DNA from: Phascolarctos cinereus
Taxonomy: Eukaryota > Chordata > Mammalia > Diprotodontia > Phascolarctidae
NCBI RefSeq assembly: GCF_002099425.1
Contig: NW_018344015.1
Span: 6,672,001 to 6,736,000 of the forward strand
Reading direction: 5' to 3'
DNA length: 64,000 bases
In this document: in pieces, positions 10,635-21,779 of the stretch
Layout: every line of letters starts with the position of its first letter
Position numbering within the stretch: position 1 is the stretch's first letter
Position numbers and translations under genes: made by a program
Notes under the pieces: generated by a model
What the model was told of the DNA's origin: nothing
The model's input: the letters and a program-made list of their open reading frames with translations, nothing else
Databases searched by the model: none

Positions 10635-11250
10635 AGCTCTGTTTCAAAGCTGTTCTGTTCAACACGTTTTATCAGTGACTTGGAAAAAGGCTTAGATGGC
10701 ATGTTTATCAAATTCACAGTTGACATGAAGTCAGAAGGAATGGCACATTTCAGAAATGACAGGTTAAAAAAAAGATCAAAAAAGATCTCAAGAGGCTAGA
10801 ATTTTGGCTTAAATCCAATAACAGAACTTTCAGTATGGATAAATGTTAAGTGCTACACTTGGGATAAAAAATAAATTTACCTGCATGAGTACAACAGTGC
10901 AAGGATGGTATGGATAGATTGTGAAAAAAAAAAGTCCTAAGAGCTTTAATGATTTAGATTCATGGGAAAACAAACTATGTGGGCAACAAATTTAATGAGT
11001 CGATAGTGTTACATGACAATCCAAAAAGCCAAAATGATAGGCCACATTAATAGAAATACAATACCCACGAAGAGGTAGGTGAGAGTTTTGTTGTATTCTT
11101 TCCTGGTGAAACCACAACTAGACAGTATGTTAAGCTGTGGATATCACATTTTTGGGGCAGGCCCTCAAAATATAGAACGCATCCAGAGAAGGATAAATAA
11201 AACAAGGGAAGTAGAAAGAAGTGAGAAAGTTTAGCTTGGAAAAGCATGGC
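10635..11250 (+). mobile_element. CR1/L3-like LINE, ORF2 end and 3' region
   Basis: Text such as 'ttcaacacgttttatcagtgacttgg' (FNTFISDL) and 'atggcatgtttatcaaattcacagttgacatgaag' matches the CR1 reverse transcriptase C-terminal region. Further on, 'ggtgaaaccacaactagac' and 'aacgcatccagagaaggata' match the downstream CR1 sequence. The frame is destroyed by many changes. It is an old copy lacking the terminal repeats. Confidence 0.75.
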
Positions 11251-12650
11251 TTGAATATGGCTAGAAAGTCACTTAGAGACCTGGATAAGGCCAAGATAAG
11301 CCAAATGTTCACCTATCAGAGCCCGGGGCCCCTGAATGGTTCCTATAAGAGGGGGTTGGAAAAAATAGCCCCAGTTAAGACAGTGTGGTATGGAAATGTA
11401 ACTGAGAAGCTTTGTAGCTTCAACAGCTCCCTATCAAGGCAGCTTCTTTCAGACTTGTCTATCAGGTTATCTACATCTGAGAATTTATGATTCACTGTAT
11501 TTCCTCAGAATTATACACATCTAAGCATAATCAGAAAACTTAGAATCTTTGACTATTAAAAAAACTTGCTGAGACATGAATTCTAAAGCTCTGCAAAGCC
11601 ACATGATCATTACTCAGACACCAATCCTATGCAGATGTCTTTCAAATAGAATTAAAAATTTTTTTCCAACATCTTTGTAAGTGTAAAAAATATTTACATT
11701 GTCACCATCCTTACAACTTTTCATTTCCCTTAGTTGCTGTAGTAGGTGAATAATAAGCCATTCAAAAAATACGTTTCATTGAACTGAAATGCACATAGCA
11801 CATAATACAGCAGAACAATCCACATATGATGTAGTTTTCTAGAAAGTCAGATAGTAGTTATAATTTGTTTTTACTCCCAACTTTAGAAATAATAAATGCT
11901 ACCAAGTCTTGATAACATTTAAACATTTGAAATAACTGACATTTTTATAATATTTTAAAGTTTATAAAATGCTTTATATGCATTAATTGCACCTAGAAAA
12001 TATATATCACTATATAATAAGAAAACTGGAAAAGGTATACCTATAGAATCTCCATAAGAATTTAATTTTGGTTTAGCTACAGATTTACTTTATTGCACAT
12101 CATATCACACATATTAGGGATTGTCAAACTGCCATGTTAATGTTAAATTATGTTGTACTGTACCAGTTAACATTCTGTTATGACAACACTGTCAAGAGGA
12201 TATTCAGAAGGCTTCCAGGAAATGGAAGACAGCAAATATGTTCCACAATGATCTACCTGAGTGCCCTCTGCTCAAGGACAAAATAACTTTAACAAAATGA
12301 TAAAAATGAAGGCCATTAGGAATGTTTTCTCCCTGCCATGATATAAAGGGGGACTATATTACTAGGGTATCATCTAATAACCTAAATTGTGATTTTTAGC
12401 TACTATCCTACTAAAAAAGACATGTTTATAATCACCATAACACTAAGGATTTAGCTCTTTTGTCTGTGGTATTGATGAGATATAGCAGAAATAAAGTAAT
12501 GTAAATGTAGTCTTCACTTCCTAAAAGTTCACAATCTAAGGTAATACTTAAGCATGATATGAGCATGATAAAATAAAAGTAATAGAGCAATACATAATTA
12601 GATCGACAAAATATATCCTAAATTTCTTAAATACAAATTTTTTAGATACA
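11251..12650. other. Unassigned sequence
   Basis: No confident family. A vague MIR-like stretch (11939-11990) is too weak to call. An 89-codon open frame at 11221-11490 straddles the CR1 boundary and resembles nothing known to me. Confidence 0.45.
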
Positions 12651-12654
12651 AAGC

Positions 12655-12790
12655 AGTCAGTGGGTATTTTTTGAATACCAACTCAGTGCTAGTGAAAGAC
12701 ACAGGCACTATGAGGAATATAAAATAAGTATAAGGCATAGCGTCTTCTCAAAAGAAGTTTATAGTGCAGCTGGAGGAAAAAGATTAAAAC
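12655..12790 (-). mobile_element. L2 LINE, 3' end
   Basis: Plus-strand order 'gtattttttgaataccaactcagtgctagt...aggcactatgaggaatata...agtttatagtgcag' is a reversed, diverged L2 3' UTR. The identity is weak but the order of blocks is right. Confidence 0.55.
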
Positions 12791-13271
12791 ACAGTAATTA
12801 AAGAAGTATATAAAATAGTATATAATTAAGCACTATTATGTAGCAAAGACTACAGGGTAAGTACAGTTCCTGACCTGACCTACTCTGAGCTCTCTAGTTC
12901 ATCTTGAATAGCTTGAGGCTGGTTAATGTAGACTCTTAAGGAATTGTCAAAAGCTTGATTTTCCACCTTTATGAACTTCTTTTTTTTCCCTTGACCTTCC
13001 TTCACCTAACTGCTGATTCATAGCTTGAGTTTCAAAGTAAAATGTTCCTTCTGTCTTCTGAGAAACTGAATCGACAAATCTGTAATCCTCTCTCTTTCTT
13101 AGCTCTAAACCCCTAGCCAGATATAGTACTTCTGGCAAAACATCGCAGTGCTTCATCATATCTCTTGGTTCTCTGAGGATGTTTCCCAATCAATAACCTC
13201 CTCCCAACTAAATTCTGAACAAGTACACCCAGATTAGCAAATGTCATGTTTAAAATAACACCACCACCACC
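12791..13271. other. Unassigned sequence
   Basis: I see nothing recognisable apart from short open frames. There is a run of ccaccaccacc-like sequence next to the following MIR. Confidence 0.45.
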
Positions 13272-13518
13272 AATATTAATAGCAGCATGTATATAACACT
13301 TTAAGATTTGCAAAGCTCTTAACCTATGTTATATCATTTGATCTTCATAATAACCCAGGAAGATAGGTGCTATTATTATCACCATTTTACAGATGAGGAA
13401 ACTTGGATTGAGAAATGTGAAATGACTTGCCAAGGGTCACACATCTTGTAAGTGTCTGAGACAGTATTGGAACTAAGTTCTTTTTGACTCCAAGTCCATT
13501 ATACCATTTAGCTGCCTA
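13272..13518 (-). mobile_element. MIR/THER1-type CORE-SINE, near full length
   Basis: The plus strand has 'aagatttgcaaagctcttaa', 'caccattttacagatgagga', 'gacttgccaagggtcacaca' and 'ctccaagtccattataccat' in the reversed SINE order. It is well preserved from the CORE to the tRNA-related head. Confidence 0.9.
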
Positions 13519-14267
13519 TAACATGGGTTATAATGACAAAGTAAACATTTCAAATTAAGAAAGGTAAACACATTTTCACCTATTCCCAGAAAAAAAGGAA
13601 TTGGGCTCTCATATAGGAGCCTGACTCTGAAGGATTGTGTATGTCTATAATAAGGGGCTAGACAAGTTTCAGCAACACAGCATGTCTCAATACATCTCTT
13701 GCCTGAACAGTCTAAATAGCCACATTCCCAGACAGCTCTGGTTCCCTGCAAAGGCTGCCTCTACCCAAATTTCCACTCTCCCAGACATATGTGGCTTCTT
13801 CTGGTCTCCCATTCTCCAACTCATACATCTTCTACATATTTTTTCAGGGACTGGGTTCCTCTTCAAGTCCGATTTTGCCTGGACTGACTTGTGGGTGTAT
13901 TGCCTATTATTGTTTGTCCCATCTAGTGGACCGCTTTTTGATACATTCAGGGGACCTGATCCTACCTCATATAGGCAACTTTACAGTCTAATTCTTTGTT
14001 ATTACTCTCTTTTATGTGATAAGAAAATTAGTTCTGTGAAGCATCAAGTCATCCTGAGGGAGAAATATGAGGTAGCATGTGCCAGTCAAGTTAAACCACC
14101 ACTTTGACCACTATCTCCCCTCAGACTCTGAAGGGGACAGCCTATGCCCTTGAGCCCAAGATCCCTGAGAACAATGACATTAAATAAGAGGTATTAACAT
14201 CCACTTTGCTGCAGCATCAGAAGGATTGTGAGACTTTTCCATCTGATTTAGAGCTGCAATCTTCCAT
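13519..14267. other. Unassigned sequence with a 156-codon open frame
   Basis: The stretch is somewhat less AT-rich than its surroundings. It holds an uninterrupted 156-codon frame at 13637-14107 on the plus strand whose product matches no family I know. There is no splice pattern, poly(A) signal or homologous neighbour to support a gene. Confidence 0.4.
13637..14107 (+). CDS. Unrecognised 156-codon open frame, probably chance
   Basis: I do not recognise the product. It begins MYVYNKGLDKFQQ and is rich in Leu, Ser, Phe and Tyr, with hydrophobic patches near residues 50-70 (SPILQLIHLLHIF) and 85-96 (LWVYCLLLFVP). No signal peptide at the N-terminus or known motif is visible. The local sequence is not a repeat that I know, but the start codon has no strong Kozak-like context and there is no supporting gene structure. 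It may be a chance frame or a decayed unidentified element. Confidence 0.12.
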   Translation: MYVYNKGLDKFQQHSMSQYISCLNSLNSHIPRQLWFPAKAASTQISTLPDICGFFWSPILQLIHLLHIFSGTGFLFKSDFAWTDLWVYCLLLFVPSSGPLFDTFRGPDPTSYRQLYSLILCYYSLLCDKKISSVKHQVILREKYEVACASQVKPPL

Positions 14268-14405
14268 ATGTGTTGTCTCCCCCATCAGAACATGACCTAC
14301 TTAGGAAATGGGACTGTCTTAGTATTATTAGTATTATGTATCCTCAGCACTTAGCATGGTGCTTTGCATGTAGAAAGTGCTTAATAAATGTCTTATTAAT
14401 TCATT
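14268..14405 (+). mobile_element. L2 LINE, 3' end
   Basis: 'tatcctcagcacttagcatggtgctttgcatgtagaaagtgcttaataaatgt' is present in separate blocks in the standard L2 order. The 5' portion is lost, and a tattattagtattat interruption sits in the middle. Confidence 0.85.
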
Positions 14406-15190
14406 CATTAGGTTCTGGGATTTCAAGGCCTCATTCCTTCACAAATAGTATTGAGCCACCTACAATTCAGGAAGTCAACACTTAAAATCAGTTCAATTTA
14501 TACAAAAAATAAATTATTACCATATTACTATGGATAGCTTCCACCATTTACATTTGCCCAAAAGCTGAATGATCATACATAATTAGGTATTTTCAATTTT
14601 TTTCTAATGCTGAGACAGTTTAGTTTTGAAGTGCAATCTTCTTTCTTGCCAATTTATTAGATTTTAAAGAAGAGACATTGCTAAGAGAATGTGTGTTTGG
14701 CTTGGATCAATAAAGACCTGTGTTCAAATCTCAACTTTTACATTTAGACACGATGGTAAAATCACTTAAGCTGTCTGTGACCAAGAAATCTCTATAGAAT
14801 TTATCTGATCAGTCGCAGAGATGAGATTTCTCTAATGGAGAGCATTCCCCATGATAATAAAATCATAGATCCTTTATATGTCAGATTTTCAAAGAAAATG
14901 TGTTGGAGGGCATGAAAAAAAGTTTGGGGTTTTTTTTAAGAGAAAAATAAAATCTCCCAGCAAAAATATCAGATACTGTTCACTTCACCTATATATGTTG
15001 TAGCAATTCCTTGGTTATCAAATGTCAGAAGCCCCAAAAGATAAAAATTGATTAGAAATGTTAATGGAAACACATATTGATAAATTTATTCTAAAATAAA
15101 TAATTCTGCAAATAGAATAGGTTAAGTGGGAGTTCATGTCACAGGAAAATCATCTAGAGAATAACATATGCAAGGTAGAAAGATTCAAAA
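14406..15190. other. Unassigned sequence
   Basis: AT-rich sequence with no recognised repeat or gene. Confidence 0.5.
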
Positions 15191-15192
15191 TA

Positions 15193-15290
15193 TTCAACAA
15201 ACATTTATTAAATGCTTATGACATACAATGCACCATGCTATGTGCCGTGGAAGATGAATGTAACTTCTATCCCAAGGCCATTGGTATGAG
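15193..15290 (-). mobile_element. L2 LINE, 3' end
   Basis: 'caacaaacatttattaaatg', then 'gcaccatgctatgtgccgtgg' and 'ctatcccaaggcc' form a reversed L2 terminus. It is short and 5' truncated. Confidence 0.8.
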
Positions 15291-15489
15291 ACTGTCTCCT
15301 TATTGGTGGAGATGAAGGCCTCCTGTGTGTGGGGTGGGGCAGGGCACAGGGGGTGAGAGGCTAGGACTTCAGTTCTCTGTCAGTATCCTACTAGTCCTGT
15401 TCAGGACCTCTTCAGGTGGAATTCCCTTCTTTGGGGATTCATCAAGCTTCACATCTTCTGGTCACTTGGGCTATTCCTGGCTTCTAGTT

Positions 15490-15815
15490 CTGAGAGAGAA
15501 GATGGAATGTTCTCCTTCCTTCACTTTGACCACTTACCTCCATGGCTTCCTTTAAGTCCCAACTAAAAGCCCACCTCCTACAAGAAGCCTTCCCCAACCC
15601 TTCTTAATTCTATTGCCTTCCTTCTGTTAATTGTTTTCTATTTATCCTGTACACAGTTTGCCTTGTATATATTTGTTTGCCTGTTGTCTCCCCGTTAGAC
15701 TGTAAGCTCCTTGAGGGCAAGGACTGTTTTTTGCTTCTTTTTGTAATCCCAGCACTGAGTATGTATAGTGTCTGGCACATACTAGGAACTTAAATGTTTA
15801 TTGAATTGAATTGAA
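15490..15815 (+). mobile_element. L2 LINE, 3' end
   Basis: Blocks in order: 'gaatgttctccttccttc', 'cccacctcctacaagaagcc', 'agactgtaagctccttgagg', 'gcaaggactgttttttgctt', 'aatcccagcactgag', ending ttattgaattgaattg. This is a typical marsupial L2 terminus of about 325 bp in good condition. Confidence 0.92.
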
Positions 15816-16406
15816 GAGGCCCACTTCACTTCCGGTTACCAAAGGAAAAGACTTTGGGAAGACATGAGAGGAGCAGGTTGTCTCTATCATGTCCACTTAT
15901 CCAGCTTGCTACTCTAGAGACTTCAGGAAGTTTTCCTCATTAGATCAAGGACACTCTCTTGGTTAAGCTATCTCACTCCCAGTGGTAAAATTAATACAGT
16001 GTGGCACTTGTCCTTAAGAGGTTCACAATCTAGGGGAGAAACATTAGCTCCTAAAAAGCTTATTTAGTGAAACAAAAGGCTTTGCAACATTCACAATTAT
16101 GTTAAGATGGTGGATGTTCTTAAAACCAAGTTCAATTATCCAGCTCTTATTAAATTTTTACAGATTTAGGCCCTGTTTCATTCTCTTCTCTCTGGAAATG
16201 AAGGATCTTACTATATAGGCAGTCAGCTCCCAAGTGCTAATGTTAGCATAACCTTAAGATTATATTAACCAGGCTCAGATTCTTATAATCTAGCCATGGG
16301 CTCAGATTCTTACAAACTAGCCAATAGCTCACTAATGTTCAGACTCCTTAAGAGTCTGCCCAATATGGCGGATGTTCTAATAAACCTTGCCTTTGGCTGG
16401 GGAAAA
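15816..16406. other. Unassigned sequence, possibly a decayed repeat
   Basis: Two similar phrases (gatggtggatgttctta near 16106 and atggcggatgttctaata near 16366) and an aataaa near the right edge are suggestive of repetitive origin, but I cannot define ends or a family. Confidence 0.35.
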
Positions 16407-16584
16407 AAAGATTACATGAACCAGAGGCAGCTAGGTGGTGCAGTGGATAGAGCACTGGTCCTGGAGTCAGGAGGACCTGAGTTTCAAATCTGACCTCAGA
16501 CACATAACACTCACTAGCTGTGTGACTCTGGGCAAGTCACTTAACCCCAATTGCCTCACCAAAAAAAAAAAAAGATTACATGAA
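16407..16584 (+). mobile_element. Young marsupial CORE-SINE with target-site duplication
   Basis: The head ggcagctaggtggtgcagtg is almost consensus. The B-box region, gtgtgactctgggcaagtca and ttaaccccaattgcctcacc follow, then a 13-base A-tail. The direct repeat aaagattacatgaa occurs at 16407-16420 and again at 16571-16584 without mismatch. The good consensus match and perfect repeat mark it as one of the younger insertions here. Confidence 0.96.
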
Positions 16585-16824
16585 ACAAAGAGTCTAAATG
16601 CAAACAGAATTTCATTCTGACATATTCTGACCTTTAGACATTCCACATAAAAGCAGACTGTTCCAAAAGTTGCATAAAGAGTTGAGAGAATGGATTCTGG
16701 ATGACTTTACAAATATTGAGTAATTATTATGTGAGCATTCCCCTTTTTTTCTTGTTAATCTGATCTTATTCAATATGCATATGCTTTAGCTGGTATTAAT
16801 CAAAATGAGCAACTATAAAAGATA

Positions 16825-17045
16825 GCTTAGTATAATGACTATCAAGCTAGCCTAGAAACCAAGAAGACCTCAGTTGAGGTCCCTCCTGTGACACATATGG
16901 GCTGTGTGACCTTGGACAAATTACTTACTCTGTCAGTGCTCTAAGCAACTCTCTAAGCATATAAGTTACAGAAAATGTACCAACCTACATTGGTAGAGGC
17001 AGCTTTCTCATGTGGGAGTTTCTGTTACCAATACAACTACGGGTT
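16825..17045 (+). mobile_element. MIR-like CORE-SINE with alternative 3' end
   Basis: 'ccaagaagacctcagttgag', 'gggctgtgtgaccttggaca' and 'ctctaagcaactctctaagc' lead into 'ctacattggtagaggcagctttctcatgtgggag'. This head and 3' module combination recurs in marsupial genomes. I do not know its exact subfamily name. Confidence 0.75.
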
Positions 17046-17154
17046 GGGTTCTTATTCCTAATACTTCCATTATGTTCATTTTGTGCCAACTTGTCATATT
17101 AGAGAATTAAAAGGAATTGTATTTCCATGCAATTGTAATCATATTTCCTCTGGT

Positions 17155-17252
17155 TAAACTATAAACTCTTTTGAGGGACTGTCATTTTCATCTTAATGTA
17201 CTCAGTGCTTGACACATATTAGATCCTTAATAAACATTTGTTGAATTGGATT
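17155..17252 (+). mobile_element. L2 LINE, 3' end
   Basis: A short, diverged terminus: 'ctataaactcttttgagg', 'ctcagtgcttgacacatatt', 'cttaataaacatttgttgaa'. Confidence 0.8.
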
Positions 17253-17639
17253 ATTTTTAAACAGATATCCACAGTACTCATATAACCACCACCCACAGCC
17301 TCCCTACAATACTGATCCCTTTCTGCTGTTCTCTTTATCACTCGGCTAAAACAACATAAGCATTTGTCTATACTGTGGAATAGCTAGGGATCCTCACTAA
17401 AAATTGCTTTTCATTAAAACAAATCAACAGGAAATAGGAAGTCAAAGCAAAAGGGGAAGATGAGAGTCAGAAGCCTCCCAAATTTGAGATCCTATAAAGT
17501 CCTCTTAACAAAAAACTGCAGAAATACTGAAAAGAAACAAATCCTCTAGAAAAGGGAGTCAAATTAAAACAGATACAATTTCAGATTTTGTGGCATAAGA
17601 GAAGAAATGACAAAAAAATTATGGAATTTCCAATTTTAG
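17253..17639. other. Unassigned sequence
   Basis: No recognised features between an L2 tail and the L1 5' end. Confidence 0.45.
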
Positions 17640-18328
17640 AAAGGATTCTGGGAAGATCGTGGAATAAGACAGGAAATTACCTGGCTTTCCCAAATTCCCC
17701 CACAAATAATTCAAAATAATGTCTCAAAGTGAACTTTAGAGTGGTAGGAATAATTAAAAATCAGGATAAAGCAGTTGTCCAATTTGGGAGAATGTAGGGA
17801 AAGACCTGACCTCCCAGAGTAGCAGTCTGGCCTAACTGAAGAACCTGGGCAGATACCACCAAATCAACAAACAACAAGCCCTGGGCACAGCTGGGTTGGC
17901 AGCAGCCTCAGCTTCAGGAACTTCCACCCCACAAATAGTAAGGGGGTCAGGTGGCTGATCAGGGGAAGATTGCAGGGCCCTCTGCTGTGGCTGGATGTGG
18001 GGCCCAGTTGCACTGACCAGACACAGTCCCTGGCTGTGGCTGTGGCTGAGGAGGAGTGGATACACACTGGTGAGTATGGTTGCAGAGGGGTGGGAGGCCT
18101 GCTGGCTGTGGTCACTTACAAGAGAGCAGAATCCCTGGTTTTGGTACCAGGGGTGAGCTGAAGCTTGCAGCTGTGGGAGAGACTGCAGAGAGTAAAAGTG
18201 TTTGTAATGACAACATTGTTGGGGGCCCTGCTCGTGGCTCAGGGGTGGAGAGTGGAGGCCCCCAAAGAGAGCTCAGAAAATAACAGCAGGAAAAACTAGA
18301 AGTTTGAGACATTATCCCCTCCCCACCC

Positions 18329-18330
<2 letters not shown>

Positions 18331-18369
<39 letters not shown>
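18331..18369 (+). repeat. (CA)n microsatellite in L1 5' UTR
   Basis: About 39 bases of pure CA just upstream of the ORF1 region. It is likely polymorphic. Confidence 0.97.
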
Positions 18370-18373
<4 letters not shown>

Positions 18374-19772
18374 CCCTTGGGATTTTAACATAAAGTTAAA
18401 AATCAAGAAATAAACTACTTAAAAAACTGAGTATGTGGAAGGGAAAGAATCCAACCACATATAGCTACTATAGTAATAGAGAAAATCTGAGCTCAAACTC
18501 AGAAGAAAACAATGGAGTCAAAATAGCTACTTCTACTTTAACGAAAAATGTAAAATGGTCACAAGCCCAAAAAGAGTTCTTAGAATAGCTTTAAAAGGAC
18601 TTTAAAGATCAAATAAGAGAGGCTGAGGAAAAATTAGGGGAAAAAATGAGTAATTCAAGAAAACCAAGAAAATTATGGACAGAAAGGCAACCAATTAGAA
18701 AAAGAGATCCAAAAACTTACAGAAGAAAATAACTCCTTGGGAATTAGAATTGATCAAGGGGAAGCTAATAATTTCATAAGACACCAAGAAATAATAAATC
18801 AAAATAAAAAGATTGAAAAAATAGAAGAGAATGTGAAATATCTCATTAGAAAAACAAATGGCCTGGAAGATAGATTGAGGAGAAATAATATAAGAATTGT
18901 TGGACTACTCAAAAGTATGATCAAAAAAATAGTCTAGATAATATAATTCAAAAAATTATCAAGGAAAAATGCCCTGAAGTTTTAGAACTAGAGAGTAAAA
19001 TTGAAATTGAAGAAATCCATTAATCACAACCTGAAAGAGATCCCAAGATGAAAACTCACAGGAACATTAGAGTTAAGTTTTGAAATTCCCCAATCTAGGA
19101 GAAAATACTACAAGCAACTAGAAAGAAAAAATTTAAATACTGTGGCGCTACAGTCAGGATAATACAAAATTTAGTGGTTTCTACATTAAAAGACTAAAGG
19201 GCATGGAACATGATATTCCAAAGAGCCAAGGACCTGGGTTTGCAACCAAGAATGACTTACCCAGCAAAGCTGAGTTTAATCCTGCATGGGAAAAAAAATG
19301 GATATTTAATTAATTAAATGACTTTCAGTCATTTGTGAGGAAAAGAAAAGAACTGAATGGAAAATCTGATCTACAAGAACCAGGAGAAACATAAGAAAGT
19401 AAACATGAAAGATGAATTATAAGGAATCTAATAAGGTCAAACTGTTTATTCTTATATAGGAAAATGTTATCTGTAACTCTTAAGAATGTTATTATTACTG
19501 GCGTAGTTTGAAAAAGCATACATAGATAGATGGCTTGAGAATGAATTGAGCATGTTGGGATAACCCTAAAAAATAAAATTGGGTTGGGAGAGGTAAAATG
19601 GAACAATTATCTCATACAAATGAGGTGTGATTGGGAGAACTGTTACAGTAGAGTTCAGGAGGGGGTGGACAGCTAGTAGTGCTAGAACTTTTTTTCTCAT
19701 CAGAACTGGGTTAAAGAGGGAAAAACATACATTTAGAAGGGTATAAAAGTCTTCTTAATTTTCAGATAAATA

Positions 19773-20005
19773 GGAGGTCAAGAGGATAGGCTAAGGGAGG
19801 GACTTTTAGAAGGGTACACAGATTAAAAAATAAGAGGGCAAGGGAAAGAGATAAGAAAGGGACTCAGAAGGATTTGCAGATCAAGAAATAGGAGGGTAAG
19901 GGGAGAGCATAAGAGAGGAACTCTTAAAATTATGAGTAGAGTAAGGAGAACAAGGGGAGAGGATAAGGGAGGGATTCTTAGAAGGGGTACAGATTAGAGA
20001 GGCAA
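19773..20005 (+). repeat. About four tandem ~60-bp purine-rich units in the L1 ORF1-ORF2 spacer
   Basis: Units begin near 19773 (ggaggtcaagagg), 19833 (agagggcaaggg), 19891 (ggagggtaagggg) and 19945 (ggagaacaagggg). Each continues with a gagagcataagagagga-like block, then a ttagaagggtacagatta-like block. Lengths are about 60, 58, 54 and 60. The copies differ from each other considerably, so the array is old or was already variable in the source L1. Confidence 0.75.
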
Positions 20006-21275
20006 TGGTAAGAAGTAAATTAGATATCTGAAGAGAGATAAGGTAAAAAGAGAGGGAGAGAAGGATAAACAGTGAAGAAAAAAAGGATGGAGAGAAATAT
20101 GCAACTACTAATTATAACTCTGAATGTGAATGGAATGAATTTACTCATATAACAGAAATTGATAACAAAATGAATCAAAATCCAGAATCCAACAATATTT
20201 TTTTTACAACAAATACATTTAAAAATAAGGGATACATATAGAGTAAAAATAAAGAACTGGAGTAGAATTTATTATGCAGCTGATGCAAAAAAAAAATCAG
20301 GGGTAGCAATCATGATCTCAAACAAAGTTAAAGCTAACATAGGTTTAATTAAAAGAGGTAAACAGAGAAATTACATTGTGATAAAAGGTACCACAGACAA
20401 TGAAGCAAAATCAACAGCAAACCTGTATGCACCAAATGCTGTCATCCAAATTTTTAAAGGAAAAGCTAAATGAATTACAGGTGGAAATAGAAAGCAAAAC
20501 TGTAATAGTGGTGGACTTCAATTTTCTCCTTTTAGAACTAGATAAATCTAAGCAAAAATAAATAAGAAAGAAGTCAAGGAGATGAATAGACTCTCAGATA
20601 AGCTAGATATGATAGCTATTTGGAGAGAATTGAATGGGAATAGAAAGGAATATGTCTTTTTCTCAGTAGTACATGGTATCTTTACAAAAATTGACCATAT
20701 ATTAGGGCATAAAAACTTTACAGTTAAATGCAGAAAAGTAGAAATATTAAATGCATCCTTTACAGATCATAATGCAATAAAAATTATATTTAATAAGGGA
20801 CTATGGCACCATAGATTAAAAATTAACTGGAGACTAAATAACTAATCTTAAAAATGAATGGGTTAAAGAACAAGTCATAGAAACAATAAATAATTTTATT
20901 AAAGAGAATGCTAATAATGAGACAACATACTAAATCCTATGGGATGCAGCAAAAGCAGAAATCAGAGGAAAATTTATATCTCTAAATGCTTACATCAATA
21001 AAACAGAGAAAGAGCAGACCAATGAATTAGGTATACAATTTTTAAAAAAGCAAAAAAAGAGCAAATCACAAATCCCCAATTAAATACCAAATTGGAAATC
21101 CTAAAAACTAAAGGTGAGATTAATAAAATTGAACATAAGAAAGCCATTTAATTAACAAATAAAACTAGGAGTTAGTTTTATTAAAAAAAAACACAGTAAA
21201 ATAAACTATTGATCAATATGATTTTTAAAAAGAAAGAAGAAAACCAAATTGCCTGTATCAAAAATGAAAAGGGCA

Positions 21276-21550
21276 GGGGAAGCTAGGTGGTACAGTGGAT
21301 AGTGTACTAGCCGTGAAGTCAGGAGGACTTTAGTTCAAATCTGGCCTCAGACACTTAATAGCTGTGTGACCCTGGCCAAGTCACTTAAATCTCTATCTAC
21401 CTCAGTTTCCTCATTTGTAAAAATAGGGGTAGTAATACCTACCTCCCATGGTTGTTGTGAAGATAAAATGAGATAATATTTGTAAAGTGTTTTGCGAATC
21501 TTAGAGTGCTATATATATATGCTAGCTATCACTATCATCATCACCATCAA
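21276..21550 (+). mobile_element. MIR/THER1-type CORE-SINE, full length
   Basis: It runs from gaagctaggtggtacagtgg through gtgtgaccctggccaagtca and 'ctcagtttcctcatttgtaa' to 'gtaaagtgttttgcgaatctta', ending in an atcatcatcaccatca tail. It abuts the truncated right end of the L1 and probably lies within its lost 3' portion. Confidence 0.92.
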
Positions 21551-21612
21551 TGAAATCAACATTTGGAGGGCACAACAGGAAAAGTGACAAATGTTGAGAA
21601 CTGATCTAGAAC

Positions 21613-21779
21613 AGAGGTTCTTGGTCTGTGAACTTGGCTTTTTAGTCTGACTATAGTTCAGAAAAATTGGTTTTCCTTTATATTCCTATGTATTTTATTT
21701 TATGTATTTTAAAACATTGTTTTAAGAAAGGGGTTCCATAAGTTTCACCAAACTACCAAAAGGTCCATGTCACAAAAAA
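21613..21779 (-). mobile_element. hAT-type MITE (CAGGGGTTCTTAA-like ends)
   Basis: On the plus strand it starts agaggttcttggtctg and ends 'ggtccatgtcacaaaaaaggtttaga', with 'ctatgtattttattttatgtattttaaaacattgtttt' internally. The same family is seen at 40157-40310 and 61950-62110. Terminal inverted repeats are partly decayed. The exact family name is uncertain. Confidence 0.65.

Larger units (their letters stand above)
17640..21275 (+). mobile_element. L1 LINE: 5' UTR, ORF1, spacer and ORF2 endonuclease (3' part missing)
   Basis: This is the 5' part of a marsupial-type L1. 17640-18380 is a GC-richer 5' UTR (internal promoter region), beginning with the 'gggaagatcgtggaataaga'-type start. ORF1 spans about 18480-19400, with the coiled-coil/RRM hallmark NNIRIVGL at 18884-18907 and the C-terminal RAWNMIF and LQPRMTYPAKLS motifs near 19190-19270. 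A purine-rich spacer with tandem repeats lies at 19590-20095. ORF2 starts near 20100 with the APE-type endonuclease: TLNVNGMN, then KIDHILGHKNF at 20687 and the catalytic-type TDHN near 20762. Many stops and shifts make it dead. The reverse transcriptase and 3' UTR are absent. The element stops at the SINE beginning at 21276. Confidence 0.9.

Noticed and set aside
13637-14107. Membrane protein gene suggested by hydrophobic patches
   Set aside because: No gene structure or similarity. Hydrophobic runs are common in chance frames of T-rich DNA.
15990-16400. Possible LTR-type sequence with an aataaa near the right edge
   Set aside because: No terminal repeats, paired copy or family match could be identified.
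17880-18280. GC-richer stretch as a CpG island or gene promoter
   Set aside because: It is directly upstream of L1 ORF1 and fits the L1 5' UTR.
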